From assembly GCA_024349245.1 (NCBI GenBank), contig JALDNG010000004.1:7809501-7873500 (forward strand): a DNA stretch of 64,000 bases, written 5' to 3'. Below the pieces are notes generated by a model. It did no database searches. It was not told the origin of the DNA and worked only from the letters and a program-made list of their open reading frames with translations. Below, one piece after another: positions 25,561 to 40,519 of the stretch. A program made the position numbers and the translations under genes. This stretch comes from Neodontobutis hainanensis. Taxonomy: Eukaryota; Chordata; Actinopteri; Gobiiformes; Odontobutidae. The number at the start of each line of letters is the position of its first letter. Position 1 is the stretch's first letter.

Positions 25561-26330
25561 GAGAATTAAGTGATCTTAGTACATGATGAAAAGGAATGCT
25601 AATGTTAAGTACATTGATCAGCCATTACGCTTCAGCCAGCCTACCCTTCTCTCCCCACTATATCAATACATTGAAAACATCATTTGTATCAGCAGTTGTT
25701 TCTTTAATTAAGATCTGGCCCAAATCTTTAGTATTGATCTGTGCCATTAACTTATCGACATTGTCTCTCCGAGCTGACTCAGTGGCTTTCTGTGTATTGA
25801 AATGACCTGGCTTAAGGGTACAAAGTGCATCCCTGTATTATGTCATATAAGCAAGCTGTGTCTTTGTCTGCCTTCAGATTGAGCTATTCAAGGTAAGTGG
25901 TACAGACTGTTATTGACATACGTTTGCGTCACTTAACAAAATTAAGCATGGGAAAATAGCATGGAAGACTGTAATTCTTAGGGGAACCATCCATTTAAAT
26001 CGAGCGGACATGTAATTTGACACTGAGGGCTTTGCAGCTTTCTTTTATTCAATAGTCTTATTAGCCATGTTTGACCTAATGCTAAAATACAGTTCATATA
26101 GTTCACTTTTTATTGTGGACATCAAAGCATTTGAAAGCTATGCTCATTCTTCATGGCTAAATATCTAATTGTCATAAGCTGCCGTAATTACAATCATTGA
26201 TACAGTACCATCATTGAGACCTGGGAGATATATTTTATCTGAGAAAGTTCTTAAATCCACAATGGCCCACTGTGCCTGAGGTGGTATTTCACAAGAGCCT
26301 TTCTCTACCTTGTAGGCACCCGTCAACACT
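25561..26330. promoter_or_regulatory. candidate conserved enhancer block
   Basis: A long non-repetitive stretch with TAATTG (26166-26171), TAATTA (26185-26190), CTTTAATTAAG near 25703 and TTGACCTAATG near 26071. It also has an AGGTAAGT word that looks like a splice donor (about 25891) but with no open frame in front. Density of homeodomain cores suggests a cluster of regulatory modules. Confidence 0.38.
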
Positions 26331-29300
26331 TAACCAGCCTGCATCCTGCTGAACACCACCAGCCAATCCCACTTGTCTCACTGTGGGAAACAGGCTAACA
26401 TTGACCAACCTGATAAAATACTCAGCCTCCTCTCCTTCTATCCAGGCCCCCTAAGTATTAAATTTGTTTTCCCCAATACACCCCTCGTCTTCTTCAGGAG
26501 AACAACCTACATTACACTCATGAAACCCCCCAAGAATATTTATATATATATATATTTTTTTTATTTTTTATTTTCCTAGAGGTGAAGGATCGGTGCAGGC
26601 TTTGTATCTCCACGGGCATTTTGAACAACACCTGCTTCACTCCGATTGCAAGCACCACAAACAAATCCAATAGCCACTGCTAATCTGATCATCTCATCCC
26701 CAGCACTTTTCATGCTGGTTTCCTCCCTCAGAACCCCTTGTACTAGTTCCAGTCTGGGACTGTGTGATAAGACACTGGAAATTTAGTCATCATCTTCGAC
26801 GCAAAGGAGCTCAGAGGAGGGATTATGATATTCCTATAACCTTTCATTGGATATGGACAGGGGCAACTCCAAGTGTGGATACAATCCTGTACATAGCTGT
26901 CTGTCCCACTCTTTTTCTCCCAGCCCCATTCGCCGCCCCTTCCCTTTTAAAAGGTTGACTTTACAAGATTAGTGCACGCTTGCCTTCATCATGTTAGTAG
27001 AGATAGCATGGAGCAAACATAGTGTTAGTGAATACATTTTGTTACTCTGATAAGAGCCCCAGTAAATATAAGCTAATAATTCTGTTATTTTAGTGTATTG
27101 GTTAGAGCACCTAAAATATGAGAGTGAAAGAAGCTAATGTCTTTATTACTGAAGTAACACGTAAGCTGCTTTCAGATACAAATATAAAAAGGCAACTGAG
27201 GAAGGTAAATAAAATAATAATCCAAATGCATTGAGCAGATGAAAAAAGTCAGTTCCACTAGAACTAATTTTGTTCAGGTTGGCACATCAAGATATCTCCA
27301 ATGAAAAGATGAGTACTGTGATGACTTTTTGTTATTTGTGGTTGCCAGACAAATCAAATCAAATCAAATCACTATGTTCACATTCTGGAAGCATGTGTCT
27401 TATTTAGATTGGCATTGAGTTACATGTGAGTTGTAATTATTGTGGAAGTCATATTTTCTTGGCTGGTCAACTCAATTGCAGTTTAAAGAAAGATGTGTAT
27501 TCACACATCTCAATATCCTTTGGTCAAACTCATATTACAGTTTTCTACACTCTTTGCCCTGAGAACTGGTGGCTCATTCACTGAACTATAGTCAAAGTGT
27601 ATTATGGACAAATGTGGAAAAATGAATTTCAATTTAGCTTAAAATGTACCTGAGCTCCTGAGTAATTTTACACTGGCTTGACAGGTGTATTTGTTTTGAT
27701 AAAGAAATGCATTGTAATCACAGTTAGACATTTGCAAACCATGCAAAACCAAATCCAAACAATGTGACTCAGGCTGGTTCAAGTTTTGTTTTGAGGTGGA
27801 GATATTCTACATCTCAGATGAAAATGATGTTAGAGCCACTCTGTAGTGCAGCCAATCATTGTCAGCCACTGTTTCCTACCTTTTCATCAGAAATAACTAA
27901 GTAGTGTATAATCGTGAAACGGATTCTGGGATGGATGTTTCTCAGTCACACTTGAAGTACCAGGCAAACATTTTTATAGCCTGAGCAGCAGGATGTCATA
28001 GGCATGCTTATTTTTCACATTAAAAGTTTATATTAGACATCTTTGACTGGTGTTATTAAATGTTGATATTAATGTTTTGTTTATATTTTAACTCTAACTT
28101 TTCCTCTGTCCCTTTCAATATCTCATTATAATCTTTGTTCTTCTCACTTTGCTTTGCTTTTTTTTTAGCTGTGTGGTAAACTCAACATTTTACTTTTAGT
28201 GATACGGACTCATTCAAAGTCAGATTAAATTAGGTCAGGGCTGCCTCGCTGAGATCCAGAGTGACAGAGATGTCCCAAGCTACAGGAAGGAGCAGTTACA
28301 GTTCCAACACCACTGCCATCATCGCTACAGTCAACCCCCAGCCAACCCAGCCCCCACACTTCTCACATCTGCCATCAATATTTCATTAGGTAATCTCAGA
28401 AGCAAAGTACAAGTGAATGCAGAGTGTGCATGTGCTCACACAGTTTGAGCCATTTTCACATGTACACACACTATTCCACTTTCTGCCCTGCCTCAACTGC
28501 ACAGCTTTGCTGAGTTTCTGTCTAGCCAGACGTGCAAAGAAAACTAAGTCCCTCCTTCTCTTGCTATTCCCCTTTCACCCCCTCCTCATGGAAGATTTAG
28601 CTTCCATTCATTTATCCCCATTCAGGATGACAAAAATCAATCATTTCATTCTCTCTGGATGACTACCCATTAAGAATGGGGGCAGCAAGTGAAATGAAAT
28701 ACACATTTACCTCAGCTGATCCCCTCCTATGATATATTTGTGCTGCTACAAATGGCTGAAGGTATGGTTTCCAAAGTTGAAATGGAAGTGTTTGTACTAT
28801 GTCTTCTAATCACCCTCATTGCAAAGACACCAGGGAGGTGATAACACTGTTATCTCGAAGGGGATGCATAGTGAGTTGTCGGCTTTAGTAAGTCAACCGT
28901 GTCATTGAGAATGAGGCTATGACTCACAACAGTATTTACACCTTGTCAGGGGCTCATAGAAAGAACCTGGCACTTTCTCTGTAAATAGAACTTTACTGTA
29001 TTAGTAAATGGGAGCTTAATGGAGAGATTTTGGCTACAATATATCTAACAAACTTGCAACAGTAAAATGAATACATTTTTATTTTGTGAAATATGTTTAA
29101 TTAAATTTTTGTGGTCAGGAAAATAACTCCTGTGTGACATAATAAACAAGCAAAGTAACACAATAAAATTTGCCATATATCAATTCTGTAGTTTCGGTCT
29201 ACAATCTTCTGTAGATAATATTTACCCCACTCTATCAACATATTTAATTGTTCAAATAAAATACATTTTTATATAGTATATAGAATATTTCTATTTTCTT

Positions 29301-32300
29301 GAGGTAATGCTTCCATGATCTGAAGCTCAATTTTCTACAGTTTGTCTGAAGCGTTGCCAATGTATTCTTTAAGGTGCTCCCTGCAAAAGCTTATCCGCTA
29401 CATCGATATTCCTGGGAAGGTGACAATATTATTACAATTTGAATGAAAATAAGTCCTATCATTTGACAAAGCTTTAAAAAACATGAACCTTATTCAACAT
29501 TAAGCTAAAATGGGATTTGGCTGTATCACAGAAATAATGTATAAATTTATTATAGTTGTCAGTGAGCTCCACAAGAGATTTATTCTTAAATTACACTACT
29601 TTTATTCATATTTTGCTGGTTTTATGTATTCATGAATTCCTCATCTTCAGAGGCACTGATGCATGAATTGTCAAAAGCATACATTAAATAATAATACCTT
29701 TTCTCAAGTACTGATTGTGTTGTTTTGTATAGAATAGAAAAATGTATTGTATATACATATTTAAGTACATACGTCACATACATATACAAAGTTGGATGCT
29801 TGTGGTTCTTTGTTTTAACATTTTTATTGTATCATCATATATATATAGATGTTTGTTGTAATGTAATATTCACATAAAAACAATGCTATACTCAGCACCG
29901 TATAAGGAGACACCTCCGTCCTTTACTATGGGTGTAAGTGACTAAAGGGGACAGAAAATTGGTTGAAACGCACACCTGCTTGGAATGATTAAGCTGTAGT
30001 GCTTCTTTTTTCCTCTTCCAACAAATGACTTCACGAGTCGACAAAAGGTGTTGATTCAAAGGGCAAATTAAGCCTTGAACAGGCAAGATAATGTGTCTGT
30101 GATCAATTAACATAGACACAAGGTGTTCTGGTTTCGCTTTGAAACTTTCAGGACCGGCCAACAGGCCCTTTGTGCATTTCAGCTGAGCAGCACTAATCAT
30201 TTCCGTGGCTTGCTTCTAAAGGCAGCCCAGGACTCAGAGTATGGATTTTGCCTGGGGACTCTCCCTAGGCAATGAACTGCCGAGTCAAACATGTTCAGAG
30301 CAAAGCTAATCTTACTCTAGGACACAGACTTGACATAAAAGACTTTATATCTATATTTTTCCACATTACCTCTGTTAGCGTCCCCTTTTTTAATTGGGGC
30401 CAAAAAAGAGAAGATTTTATAATTCACTTTTCAAAAGTGGATGAAATGTTGAGACCAAAATGACTAAGTCATGGTAAAACCTCTACATTATTCCTCTTTG
30501 TAAAAAGCACTGCTCCAGGAAAGAGAAATATAGTTGAGTAACATTTATGCTCCAGACCATTCAGTATCAACTTGATCTTTCAAAATGTTTAAACCAAAGA
30601 CGTTTAATAAGCCCTCAAAAATGACAGATGTTCCCACACTAGAAATGGAATATGTTGTTCCTTTATAGCACTTTATGTTGCAACTTAATAATAATAATAT
30701 GTGTCTATAATTAATTAACAAAATGAATACTGTTGTAATATTCAATAGATACTCCTGCAGAATGTAACTGGTACAGACCATATTATGATGCTGAACGTCA
30801 GTCTCATCGCACTTGTTAGAAGGAATATAGTGGTAGTTCAAGTTAATGCCTTGGAAACATCATCTTTTGTGACACTAAATTTATTCATTTGGATTTTACG
30901 CACTTGATATTTTAACATTTAATTGAACTTTTCAACATTTAATTTATTTATAATTATGAATATAGCTGTTATTTATTATTATCAATACTCAGTAATGTAA
31001 AAACAAAACACAAAAAACAGTGCTTTTGAACTGCACATATTAGATGATTTAATATAAGTACAACATTATCACCATCTGTTCTATTTTTTACAGCAGAACA
31101 TGCAAGTGACCTCTGACTGCTGTCCATTCAAAGCCAAGCAATAGTTTTAACCGCTGGAAGGGTAAATACATCTTTGCCAAACAACTCCCTAGAGCTTTGT
31201 ATTGTACACTGCCATCGAATCTTAGGAACCTGTTAAAATATCTACTGTATTAATGGTAAGTCCACAAGTTGAGACATCTAATTAAGTCTCCTTCTAGTTG
31301 AACACAAGAATGTTGTCAGCTGTAAAACAATACATCTGCTTTAATGTGTATGACCTTACACCAAGGTAGCAACAGCTGGGTGCTCCAATTTCTTCAAAAC
31401 TCTTTAGGTTTTCTCTGTGGCTTTGAGACACAAGATGATGAAATACTGCAAACAGAAGTAAATACAATAATGCCTAATCAATTGTTTATTATGACATTTA
31501 TCCTGGATTGATAAAGGTGACTGTGTCATGCATTAAAAGTCAGAAAAGACAGTATAAAAGATGTTTTGAGCAAAAGTCTGATAAAGTTTTATTTTGTGTC
31601 TACATTAGTCCCACAATTTATTGGCCCTAGCCAATTATCAAAAAATAAATAAATCTGGAAATCAACTGGAAACAGGAATGCAGATGGCCTTCCCGCCACT
31701 CATAAACACTAAAATATGCTTTAATAAAATGTAGGTTTTAAAATGTTGTATTTTACTGTAATGATAAGAACATTTGTCAAAATACAAAACTCTTATTCAG
31801 TGAATTATCCCAAAATAATTACACACTAGCAGAGAAGCCTGCCACATGGTGCCAACTGTCTACTAGCTAGGAAAAAGAAAATATAAAGCACAAAACACAC
31901 TCTTCACATCCAAGAAAATAGTCTGTCATGTTCTGCTCTGTCTTAAAAATGTTGTTAAAGTAACGTGCACAAAAAAACAAAAAAACTTTGACTTCATGAA
32001 CTCGGAAACATTTACTTTATATTTTAAGGTTGTTCTGCAGAGTTTTCACAACAAATACTTGCCATAATGTAAAAACTTAATACAAAAGAAAAGATACAAA
32101 TGAACATACAAATAGCCTACTAAGTAACATATTGAATAATACATTGAAATCTAGTATGAAATTAACCAATTCTAATAAAAAACTAAACATTTTTATCTGT
32201 GTACTCGAATGTACCAACGGTTCAACAGTGTAATATTATGGTATAATCTGAACTGGATGGCACTAATTTGGACCAGCATTTTTAGCAGTTATGTTATTAA

Positions 32301-35300
32301 GTGCTAAATACATGCAATAAACAACAAGCAATATTTTCATGTAAACTACTAAATATTAATTATGGTTTGCATATTTCTCACCTTTATCAAGCTTCCACCT
32401 CAATTTACTGAGCTGTAACAATAAATAAGCGCAATACAAATCACCGCTGGATGCCACATTAAACAAGAAAATGAACCAAGGCTAAGCTTTACATAAAGTA
32501 GGTGCTGTCAGCTTACCATCTCTATGTTTCTTTACACACAAATTGTGTAAGTAATAATCTTGTTTGAGACAGAATACACAAGCATTACAGCTGGGCTTTA
32601 GGCGGGAGGCAGATGATGATATATCTATGAAAGTGTGAAGCTGAAGTAATATGATGTACCTTATAAAAGCTGGCTCCACAGTGAGGGAGCGCCTTAATCC
32701 TCTCTAAACCAGCCTCTCCATTTCGAAGAGGAGCTGATTCTGCTCTGCTTTGAATCTCCCTCTCCGCTTCAGTCTGCTTTAGTTTGTCTTGAACAGAGAG
32801 GGAGATATCAGCCTCTACTATTTTCTCTTAGATTAACTGACTGATGGGCCTCTTCAAAGCACATCATCCGCACCATATGGATCATGGCAGATACAAATCA
32901 CATATAGGTGTTGGGGGCAAAAGACAGATCTTACAACACCGTTGTCTGACAGTGTGTCAGGGTGTGGCCTTTTACAGTAACAGTCATAAAGGCCCTATAA
33001 GTGATGAGTGGTGATTTGTTTGTACAATCTGACATTGAACTATTTAAAATGGCTACAGTTTTGATATATGTCTGGTGTGAGAGTGGGGAAGAAATGCAAT
33101 TCCCGCTGTAACCAAGGCAGTAAGACCAACAAAGAGTACATCAGTGTTCTTCATGTTTTAAATTTTAAATGTACTTCTGGCTTCAGCTGCCTTTACCTCT
33201 GAGTAAAATAAACACATTTTGTGTTAACTGCAAGCTAATAGCATGATATGTAACCTGTGGCTTTGCCAAAGCTTCTTATACATCTTTATGTAAATATATC
33301 ATGCCATGGATTATGGCTGTGTCTCCAGAGAGCCACAAACCACATTAGCTTGAATTACTTGAATATGAACTTTAATGCTTGACTGTTTCATACAAGCAGG
33401 GGTTTAGCATTTTATATTTAATAATTTCCCTTTTTCTACCATTACGGGGCCCCCTTTCGCCCATCCCTCCTGTGCTGAATGAGTATTAGGTAATTGTATA
33501 ATTCACCACAGATGTCATCGTTAAGATGAATGTCTCTGTTCTGATGTGTGAGGAATGGAATCTGAGTGCAACCTGAAAGACGATAGTCAGGAAAAAAGAA
33601 GGGAATGGTCAGCTGTGAAAACACAGTCAGTGCCAGATAAGACACTCATGTTCTGTCCACTACGAGCAGAGCCAAACCTGGCTTAGTCTCTCTAGAACAA
33701 CCTTAGGTGTTAATTATGTGCTACTTATTCAAAGAGGAAGGGGGAAATCATGTTAAAAAGACATCTAAATTTGAAATTTAAAGAACGGTTAAGTTTCTTT
33801 TCCCAATTTATAGAATGTTTTTATCATAGGAATACATTTCTATTAAGAAAACAACTTCATAATTAGTTAAATATTAGTTGTATTCCCTAAAAAGTAGTTT
33901 TAGTACCTTATTTTTACGATATAAAACACACAGCAAAAATGGGCTTAGGACAGTCCTTTTGGACAGTTTAACAGACAGCACTTATCCTTTCCTCTTATCG
34001 GGAAATTGATGCAGCGGATTACTATCCAAGTATTCTTTATGCTCAAGTTCTTGAGGCTGATGAATTCAGTCTGTGAAATGTCCCATACCAAATGTCCTCC
34101 TAACAAATCATAGCTTTGCCCACAAATTTTTGAAGATAAGTGTATTTTTATATCTCATGCTTCTTTCTTTTTCCCTCTTGTACTTTTTTACTTTCATTGA
34201 CTGTGCCAATAGCATGACCTCAAGGGGCAAAGGAAGGTTTATTTTTACTGTTTTCAATCCGTCCCTGAACAGACTACATGCCTAATTTGTAAAATTTATT
34301 TCTCACAGTGTGAACCTGAAATGTAGCTACTTAACAAACACATCCATTTTCTTTTTAGTTGGTTTCCTCCATGTTTACATTGGAGCCTATCTGCAAATGT
34401 GTGAACTTTTACCAACTGTAGTCTGTCCAACAGTTAATGTCCAATGTCCTTTTCCACATCAATCATTGTTTAAGTTTTTCTCCTTTTCAAAGTGTGTCTG
34501 AGGCCTTGATGTTTTCTCTTCTGCAAATAGATATCCAGAGGCTGCCTGATGTACTGTCCTCTCCTTCCCCCTCCATTTCCAAACACTTTTTCCTTAGGTT
34601 GTCTTGTGTGGGGTGCTCACTAACTAAGCCAATCTGGCTACACCCAAGCATGCAGAGGAGTTCTCCACCGGCTGGGGCTGTTTATATAAATGAGGACAGT
34701 GTGACACCCCAGGGTGTTTCACAGTGGGTACTATTCCTTCAAAAAAAGAAGAAAAACACTGAATCTGTCTGTGTGGCTTTCTCCTCAAAGTCACTCTCCT
34801 TGTAAATAGATTTTGATGGATACGCTTTCTGCCTCGCCCTCACACTCAAACTACAAATATCTCCTGAACACAAGACTCACAAAAACATACATACAAACAT
34901 ACACAATCAAATACTGGTCACCTCTTTAGATATGATCAAAACAAGTGTGGGGATGAAGTTATCGAGTGGAAACACTGACTTATATGCTCAAACAAAGATG
35001 CATGGATTTTGTATTGCTGATTGGAAGACCTTTAACTGGAAGACTGGGGGAGTACAGGCTTTGATGTAAGCTTCCCGCTGGGCATAGGTTTGTGAACTTA
35101 AACAATTTGACTTGATTATTTTGTAGTATCACTCACATGCCTGGACTGACATGCACTGTACCTGGGAATGAAGTGTCTGAAATTTAGCCTGACTAATTTA
35201 ACTTGGCCACTTCAAAAGAACATCTGAAATCTGAATCATGGTAAATGCAATTATGTAGGTGGTAATGCAAATGTTTACTGAATGTCCATATACAGCTGAT

Positions 35301-35480
35301 ACTATCCCTGAAACCTGAAAACACTGAAAACTTTATCTTTTTTTTACATCATGAATTCTTTCATATCCTGCAATTACTCTTATCAAATAAATATTGCTAG
35401 CCAAGATGTGGTATTTTCTATATTATTGATGAAAAGGTAGTCATGCCGAAACCAACATTTACTTAAAAAAAAGGGGTAAT
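26331..35480. other. intergenic, mostly AT-rich
   Basis: No gene recognised in 9 kb. TA/T-rich simple DNA lies at 26536-26575. AAATC repeats four times near 27352-27370. A perfect ROR-type element AAATTAGGTCA is at 28227-28237. Balanced patches at 28200-28700, 28840-29000, 32380-33060 and 33440-33720 are weaker regulatory candidates. TGTCTGACA at 32943-32951 is a TALE-like palindrome. Between 29040 and 32380 it is strongly AT-rich. Confidence 0.45.
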
Positions 35481-36450
35481 GAAATAACACTACACTGAGG
35501 CGGTCTTGACAGCCACTCCTCTAATGCCGAGCAAGAGAGGAGAACAACCCCGCTTGATCTGACCATGTGTGATGACTCTTGGAGGTCAGACAGGTTAAAT
35601 GGTATTTGATTAAAATCAGTAGATGGCCAACATTCTCACACTCTCTCTGTTTCACACATGTACACATCCAGACACACGCCAACACTGACGCACAAACAGA
35701 CTGCTCTAGTCTCGCCTGTTGGGAATACAGAAAGCAAAATAGCCTCCACTCGGCTTTCTCTTGCTGGATGCTTGTAGTTATGGAGGTGGTTTGAGAGAGA
35801 AGTGGTCCATGGGTGGGTGGGGGGTGAAGTCAACCCTGTATGTTTGGTTGGCAAAAGGCTTGCCACTGTTTATCAAGCTACGGCAAATCCAATTAGCCTG
35901 TGGCCTGCCTTCCAACCCTATTAACCTGCTCAGCTGTGAGAGCACTCAACAGCTCCTGCCAATATCTCATTTCTACCAGCCGCTGATAAGATCGGCTCAA
36001 GATATTCAGTGGGGTTCACTCAGGCTCCATCTCAGGTGCTCCAGCTGCTGCAGAGGATTTCAAAACACAGCATATGTCCAGATCTCTGTGTTCTCTTTCC
36101 CCCCACTATCACCTGTCACCTCTGTCTCCCATCTTCCATCCATTTCCCATTTTACCTCCAGCCCACCACCCCTCTGTTTTTCTCTCTCCTCCGTCATGTA
36201 GCTACACAACGACAACAAAACAAGTAGGACAGTAACTTCCAGGCCCATGGCTTGTTTCCTCCCAGACAGCGATCAGGGCGCAGGCCCCACTGTCTGACAG
36301 GAGGGAAACTGATTTTCCTTATCATGGCCTGCCCACAAAGGGCCAGGCCAGGCCTGCGTGATTAGCATTCCTTGGTCGAGATGTGTCAGCCCTATTTCTA
36401 TCACAGAGACAGATTGAGGCTTTCACTCAGACTGGCGACTGAGTGACACA
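35481..36450. promoter_or_regulatory. candidate enhancer block, GC-richer
   Basis: Balanced sequence with a chance 146-codon plus-strand frame (35761-36201) that has overlapping frames in other phases and no recognisable domain. CCAATTAGCCTG at 35889 and the TALE palindrome CTGTCTGACAG at 36290-36300 are notable, as is a GC-rich GGCCAGGCCAGGCC run near 36342. Regulatory rather than coding on present evidence. Confidence 0.36.
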
Positions 36451-37290
36451 TGGCCCTGACCGGGGGGACAACATTGTTATTTGAGTTAAGAAATCAATTT
36501 GTATCAAATGTACACTGTAATTTATTTGTTGGCTTTGAAGGGAAGCTGGCTAAGATAAATGGGAATGGACTTTTTTCCACCCCTCTCCCTTACCTTGAGC
36601 CTGAGCTGATAAAGTTCTTACGAAGCCAATGATAGTTCCTTGCGACAGAGTAAAAAAAGTGACAAACATGTTTAAAGTTGTGCAGTGATCTTTAAATCTC
36701 AAAAAGAACACCTTGTCGGACATGATAGAACATTTTTTACCTCTTCCTCACCGTCTGTCAGCTGGCTCTGCTGACATACAGCTTTAGTATATTTGCTGAC
36801 ATTTCACTTTATCACATACATCTAGCCGCGAATGGAGAAGCGATATTTGCCCCTTTTTTAATACTTTTAAATGATTCACAGCAAATGCTCTAAGATCAAG
36901 ATGGTCTTTTAGGATTGGAAGGATTGATCTTTTGTTTTTATATCTTACTTTGAGACCTTAAAAAACAATATTCAGTTTTATTTGTATTTTCTTAAAGGAC
37001 TCTCACGCTGATAAAATCCTGTATACTATATTTGTAGTAGCGTGGTGCACACTGACACTATCACGTCATCAGAAAATATTTATCTTTGCCAGGGCATGAT
37101 TTTTTGACTAAAGAAAGAAGAAAACACTAACACAATAGCATCTTTATGTGTTGCCTATATATACATTTATTTATCTTTATAAATAAAATAAATAAATGGC
37201 AAAAATCTTAAACTCAATTAATATTGAATATAATGACAAATTAATAAATTACCAAATATATGTCTTTTTTTTTTTAAATACTTGCAACAT
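36451..37290. other. intergenic
   Basis: No gene or clear regulatory structure recognised. AT-rich from 36830 onward, with T runs near 37266. Confidence 0.5.
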
Positions 37291-38170
37291 TGTTTTAGAG
37301 ATATAGTCACCGTAGCAGTGATATTAAAATAAGCAGAAAAGCTGTTTTCATTTAGTCAGCTGCTGCAGCTTTCCTGTGGCTCAATACGGGGAACAAACGT
37401 CTGCTGCATTATCGTGCCATGAGGACTTCACTCAATTCATTGGGGAACACTTGGAATGGAAAACCTCTCAGCACTTAACAATTTTTTACAGATTGGTGCA
37501 CGTTAACTCTTGCAGGTAATTACAGTTTGGTGAGTATAGCAAGGAAGTAAATCCTTTTTTCAAATAGTATTTTGGATGCATATACTGTAGCTATAAACCC
37601 TAAACATATGTAATTAGAGAACATATAGACCCCTTTTAAAGCTACTATTTAGAGAAGTAATAATGTAATCATATGAGTTTATACATCTTTTCTTCATTTT
37701 TAATCTAAATAGTGACCGTAAAAAAACTCGGTATACAGTATTGTATGTCTACAATGTAATGTAGAAAAGTTCAGTATTTAAAAGAAGTTGCATTTGTGCA
37801 GGGATGAGCTTATTGTCTTCTCAACACCTTTGCATGTGAATCATAAAAAATAACAGTGTATGGCATTAACATGAAGAGCGAGTTTAGCATTTTCTTCAAA
37901 TGTGCCTGCAGGTTGACCCAGCAATGTCTCTCTTTTTTCCTCCTCTAAGGACCGCAAAGCAAAAGCCTGTCCTGAATTTCAGTCCGAAATTTAGATATGC
38001 AAATGTCCTCAACCGATTCCCGATTGAAAAAAAAGGATGCCATATTGCCTCAAAGCCACATACTCTAAAGCTAAACAAGATTAGGAAAATTGAATCATTT
38101 CAAAAGCTCTGGGCAGAATGTAAACTGGTTTGCATTCTAATCCTCTGGGCCAGGTGACCAGCTCAGCTTG
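37291..38170. promoter_or_regulatory. candidate enhancer pair
   Basis: Two balanced patches, 37310-37520 and 37880-38165, separated by AT-rich DNA. The first has TCAGCTGCTGCAGC and CACTCAATTCATT words; the second has overlapping open frames on both strands (37896-38157) without protein features. Regulatory role inferred from composition only. Confidence 0.3.
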
Positions 38171-40515
38171 TGTACAAACATACTGTATGGAGAACAAATG
38201 AGACAGCAGACTGCAGCTGTAAATGTTAAACAAAATAATACCGGAGTATTTATTTTTTATTTATTTATTTTTAAACCTGAGAGATGTATTTATTTGCCCC
38301 TATCATATCTGTCATCCTCTTCTGGCCACAAACATTTACTTAAATTCTGGCCTAACTGTAATTCTTGCTTACTGCCATATGTTTGCCTGGGGCCTGCATT
38401 TTTGCATCTTCAACACAGTGCTAACAGGATCTCTTCTTTCTTGGCAAAACATGCTTTTGCTGTTGTAAGTTTTATTTATTGCTTTATTTATATTTATTTT
38501 TACATGTATAACTATAGAAGACCACACTGATTTTCTGCAATATCTATATTTCAAATTTCTCTTTATGCCATATGTGTATTTAGTAATGTATATTGTCATT
38601 GAGGTTACAGAAAAATTGATTGTTCTTAATTTAAATTAATTATTGACTGACACACCTTTGACATGAGGAAAAGATTTGCAAAGGTCATTTAAAATAGAGC
38701 TGACCCCCTGACCCTTGAAAACTGTTAGATAAACACTAGACTTTCTAATAAAGTGTCACATTACAACTGTTTGTTTTTACTTATAGGAGAATAGCTTAGC
38801 ATTAGCATGGCTGTGGCCCATAGATTTGGAGCATGTTGCAGTGGGCATCATTATTAACACTTTGATGAGTCTGGATGTATATACACACTCTTATCGTTTG
38901 GACTCTGGCTGACCTTTCTGCTTTGCTCTCAGGGCTCTGCTCTATATTTGTCATATCAACAGCAGACTGATACTCTTTCCATGCTGCTCTCGAATGACAT
39001 TGTGGGAAATAAATGTTGGGTCAACACTTGAGTTAAGGTATATTTTGGATATAGATTGTGTGATTTCTAACAGATTGAAGAGTGTTTTATTTTATTTAAT
39101 TTTTTTACTCAATCAAATAACATAACAGTTGGAGAAGCTGTATTTTTTCAATTTGGGCCATCAGACAGAAATAGTAATGCTGATACTATATACTGTTTAT
39201 TATACTACTATGAAGCAGGTTATGATGTATAGACCAGTCTTCTGAGGTTACCAAAAACACGTCAAGTGACCAAATCAAGCTGCATTTACACCCTGTCACA
39301 GAGATGTTGTTGGAAGTACTAGGGTCAGCTAACAGCTTAATCCCCTCCGTCACTGTCTCTTACTGACAGCTTGATAGATGTAGCCAACCTTGTATCAGGA
39401 AGTCATTACCTTCTTTGGAAAAAGTTGTTGGACTGTTTAAGGTAGTGTCTGGGAATTATAAAGGCATCATAAAACATCAAATAATATATACAGTATGTGG
39501 GCTATACAAAAACTAAACAATAAAGCTCTAACAATGTGTAAAAATATACAAGACAATTGTTTTAAATTTTTAGAAAGTTGTGGGATTCTTGCTTTCAGTC
39601 TACTGTATGCTGATATAGCATTCAAAAATAGCAATAATGTTATATACATTTTTTTTTTCTGGCATACACAGCTACAAACATATGATCGCAATCACTATGT
39701 GACACAGTCCTTTGATTTTATTGTCAGTCCCTAAAAGCAAAGTGTAATTTTAGTAAAGATCTAATAACTAACAGTAAATATTTTCTTTGGTGAGCTCAAT
39801 AATTTTCTTGAAAGCTGTCAAAAATAGATGGCACCTGTGAACAATTTCCTCTCACCCCAATAAAAGCATGGATTATGTATCATTATTTCATCCTCTAGAC
39901 ATTTGACATGTGATGATTTATTATTTCCTGGCTCAGAAGAATCTGGCACTGTAAAAGTTTCAAAATGGCAGACCTCAGCAGACTTCAGTTGTGCTACAGA
40001 TGTCCATCTAGTGCAGTTTTCATTTTGCTGCGGTGAAACCTGAGAAAAACATTAACATTTGAATATGCCCACCTAAAAATAATCTTTAGCTCCATAACAA
40101 CAAGGAAATATGACCCAGTGGCCTCTTACTGGAAGAACCACATATCCAACCACCAACCTGTGCTAGAGCCCTGTTAATACCAGTGCACTGTTTGGTATAT
40201 CAAAAGCTTAAAGTCATAACATGTCTGCTTAGGATAGATTTAGTTTCATTGCAACGAAAGCTTTTACAATACTAAGCTTAAAACCAAAAACAAATTTACT
40301 GCTTGTAAGACATTTGGAAAGTGGTTGAGGGAGACTTCATGGCAAGGGTAAAGGGTGTCACTATATTATTGCCTTAAAGCTTAGATTGAAAGTTTGGGCA
40401 CAGAAAAGTGCAGTATATTAAGTGAAGAGCCAAGGATGGGTGTGATAAATCTTGCTCAACCCGGTGCTAAGTGTCACATTGTATTTATGGTGTACAGATT
40501 GCATACTGCTTGTGT
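38171..40515. other. intergenic, AT-rich
   Basis: No gene recognised. The longest frame (38168-38530, 120 codons) overlaps another frame on the same strand and one on the opposite strand, is AT-driven and has no family features. Confidence 0.5.
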
Positions 40516-40519
40516 TCTC

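Noticed and set aside
35761..36201. 146-codon frame on the plus strand
   Set aside because: Overlapped by frames in other phases, no domain, CT-rich low-complexity end; not protein-like.
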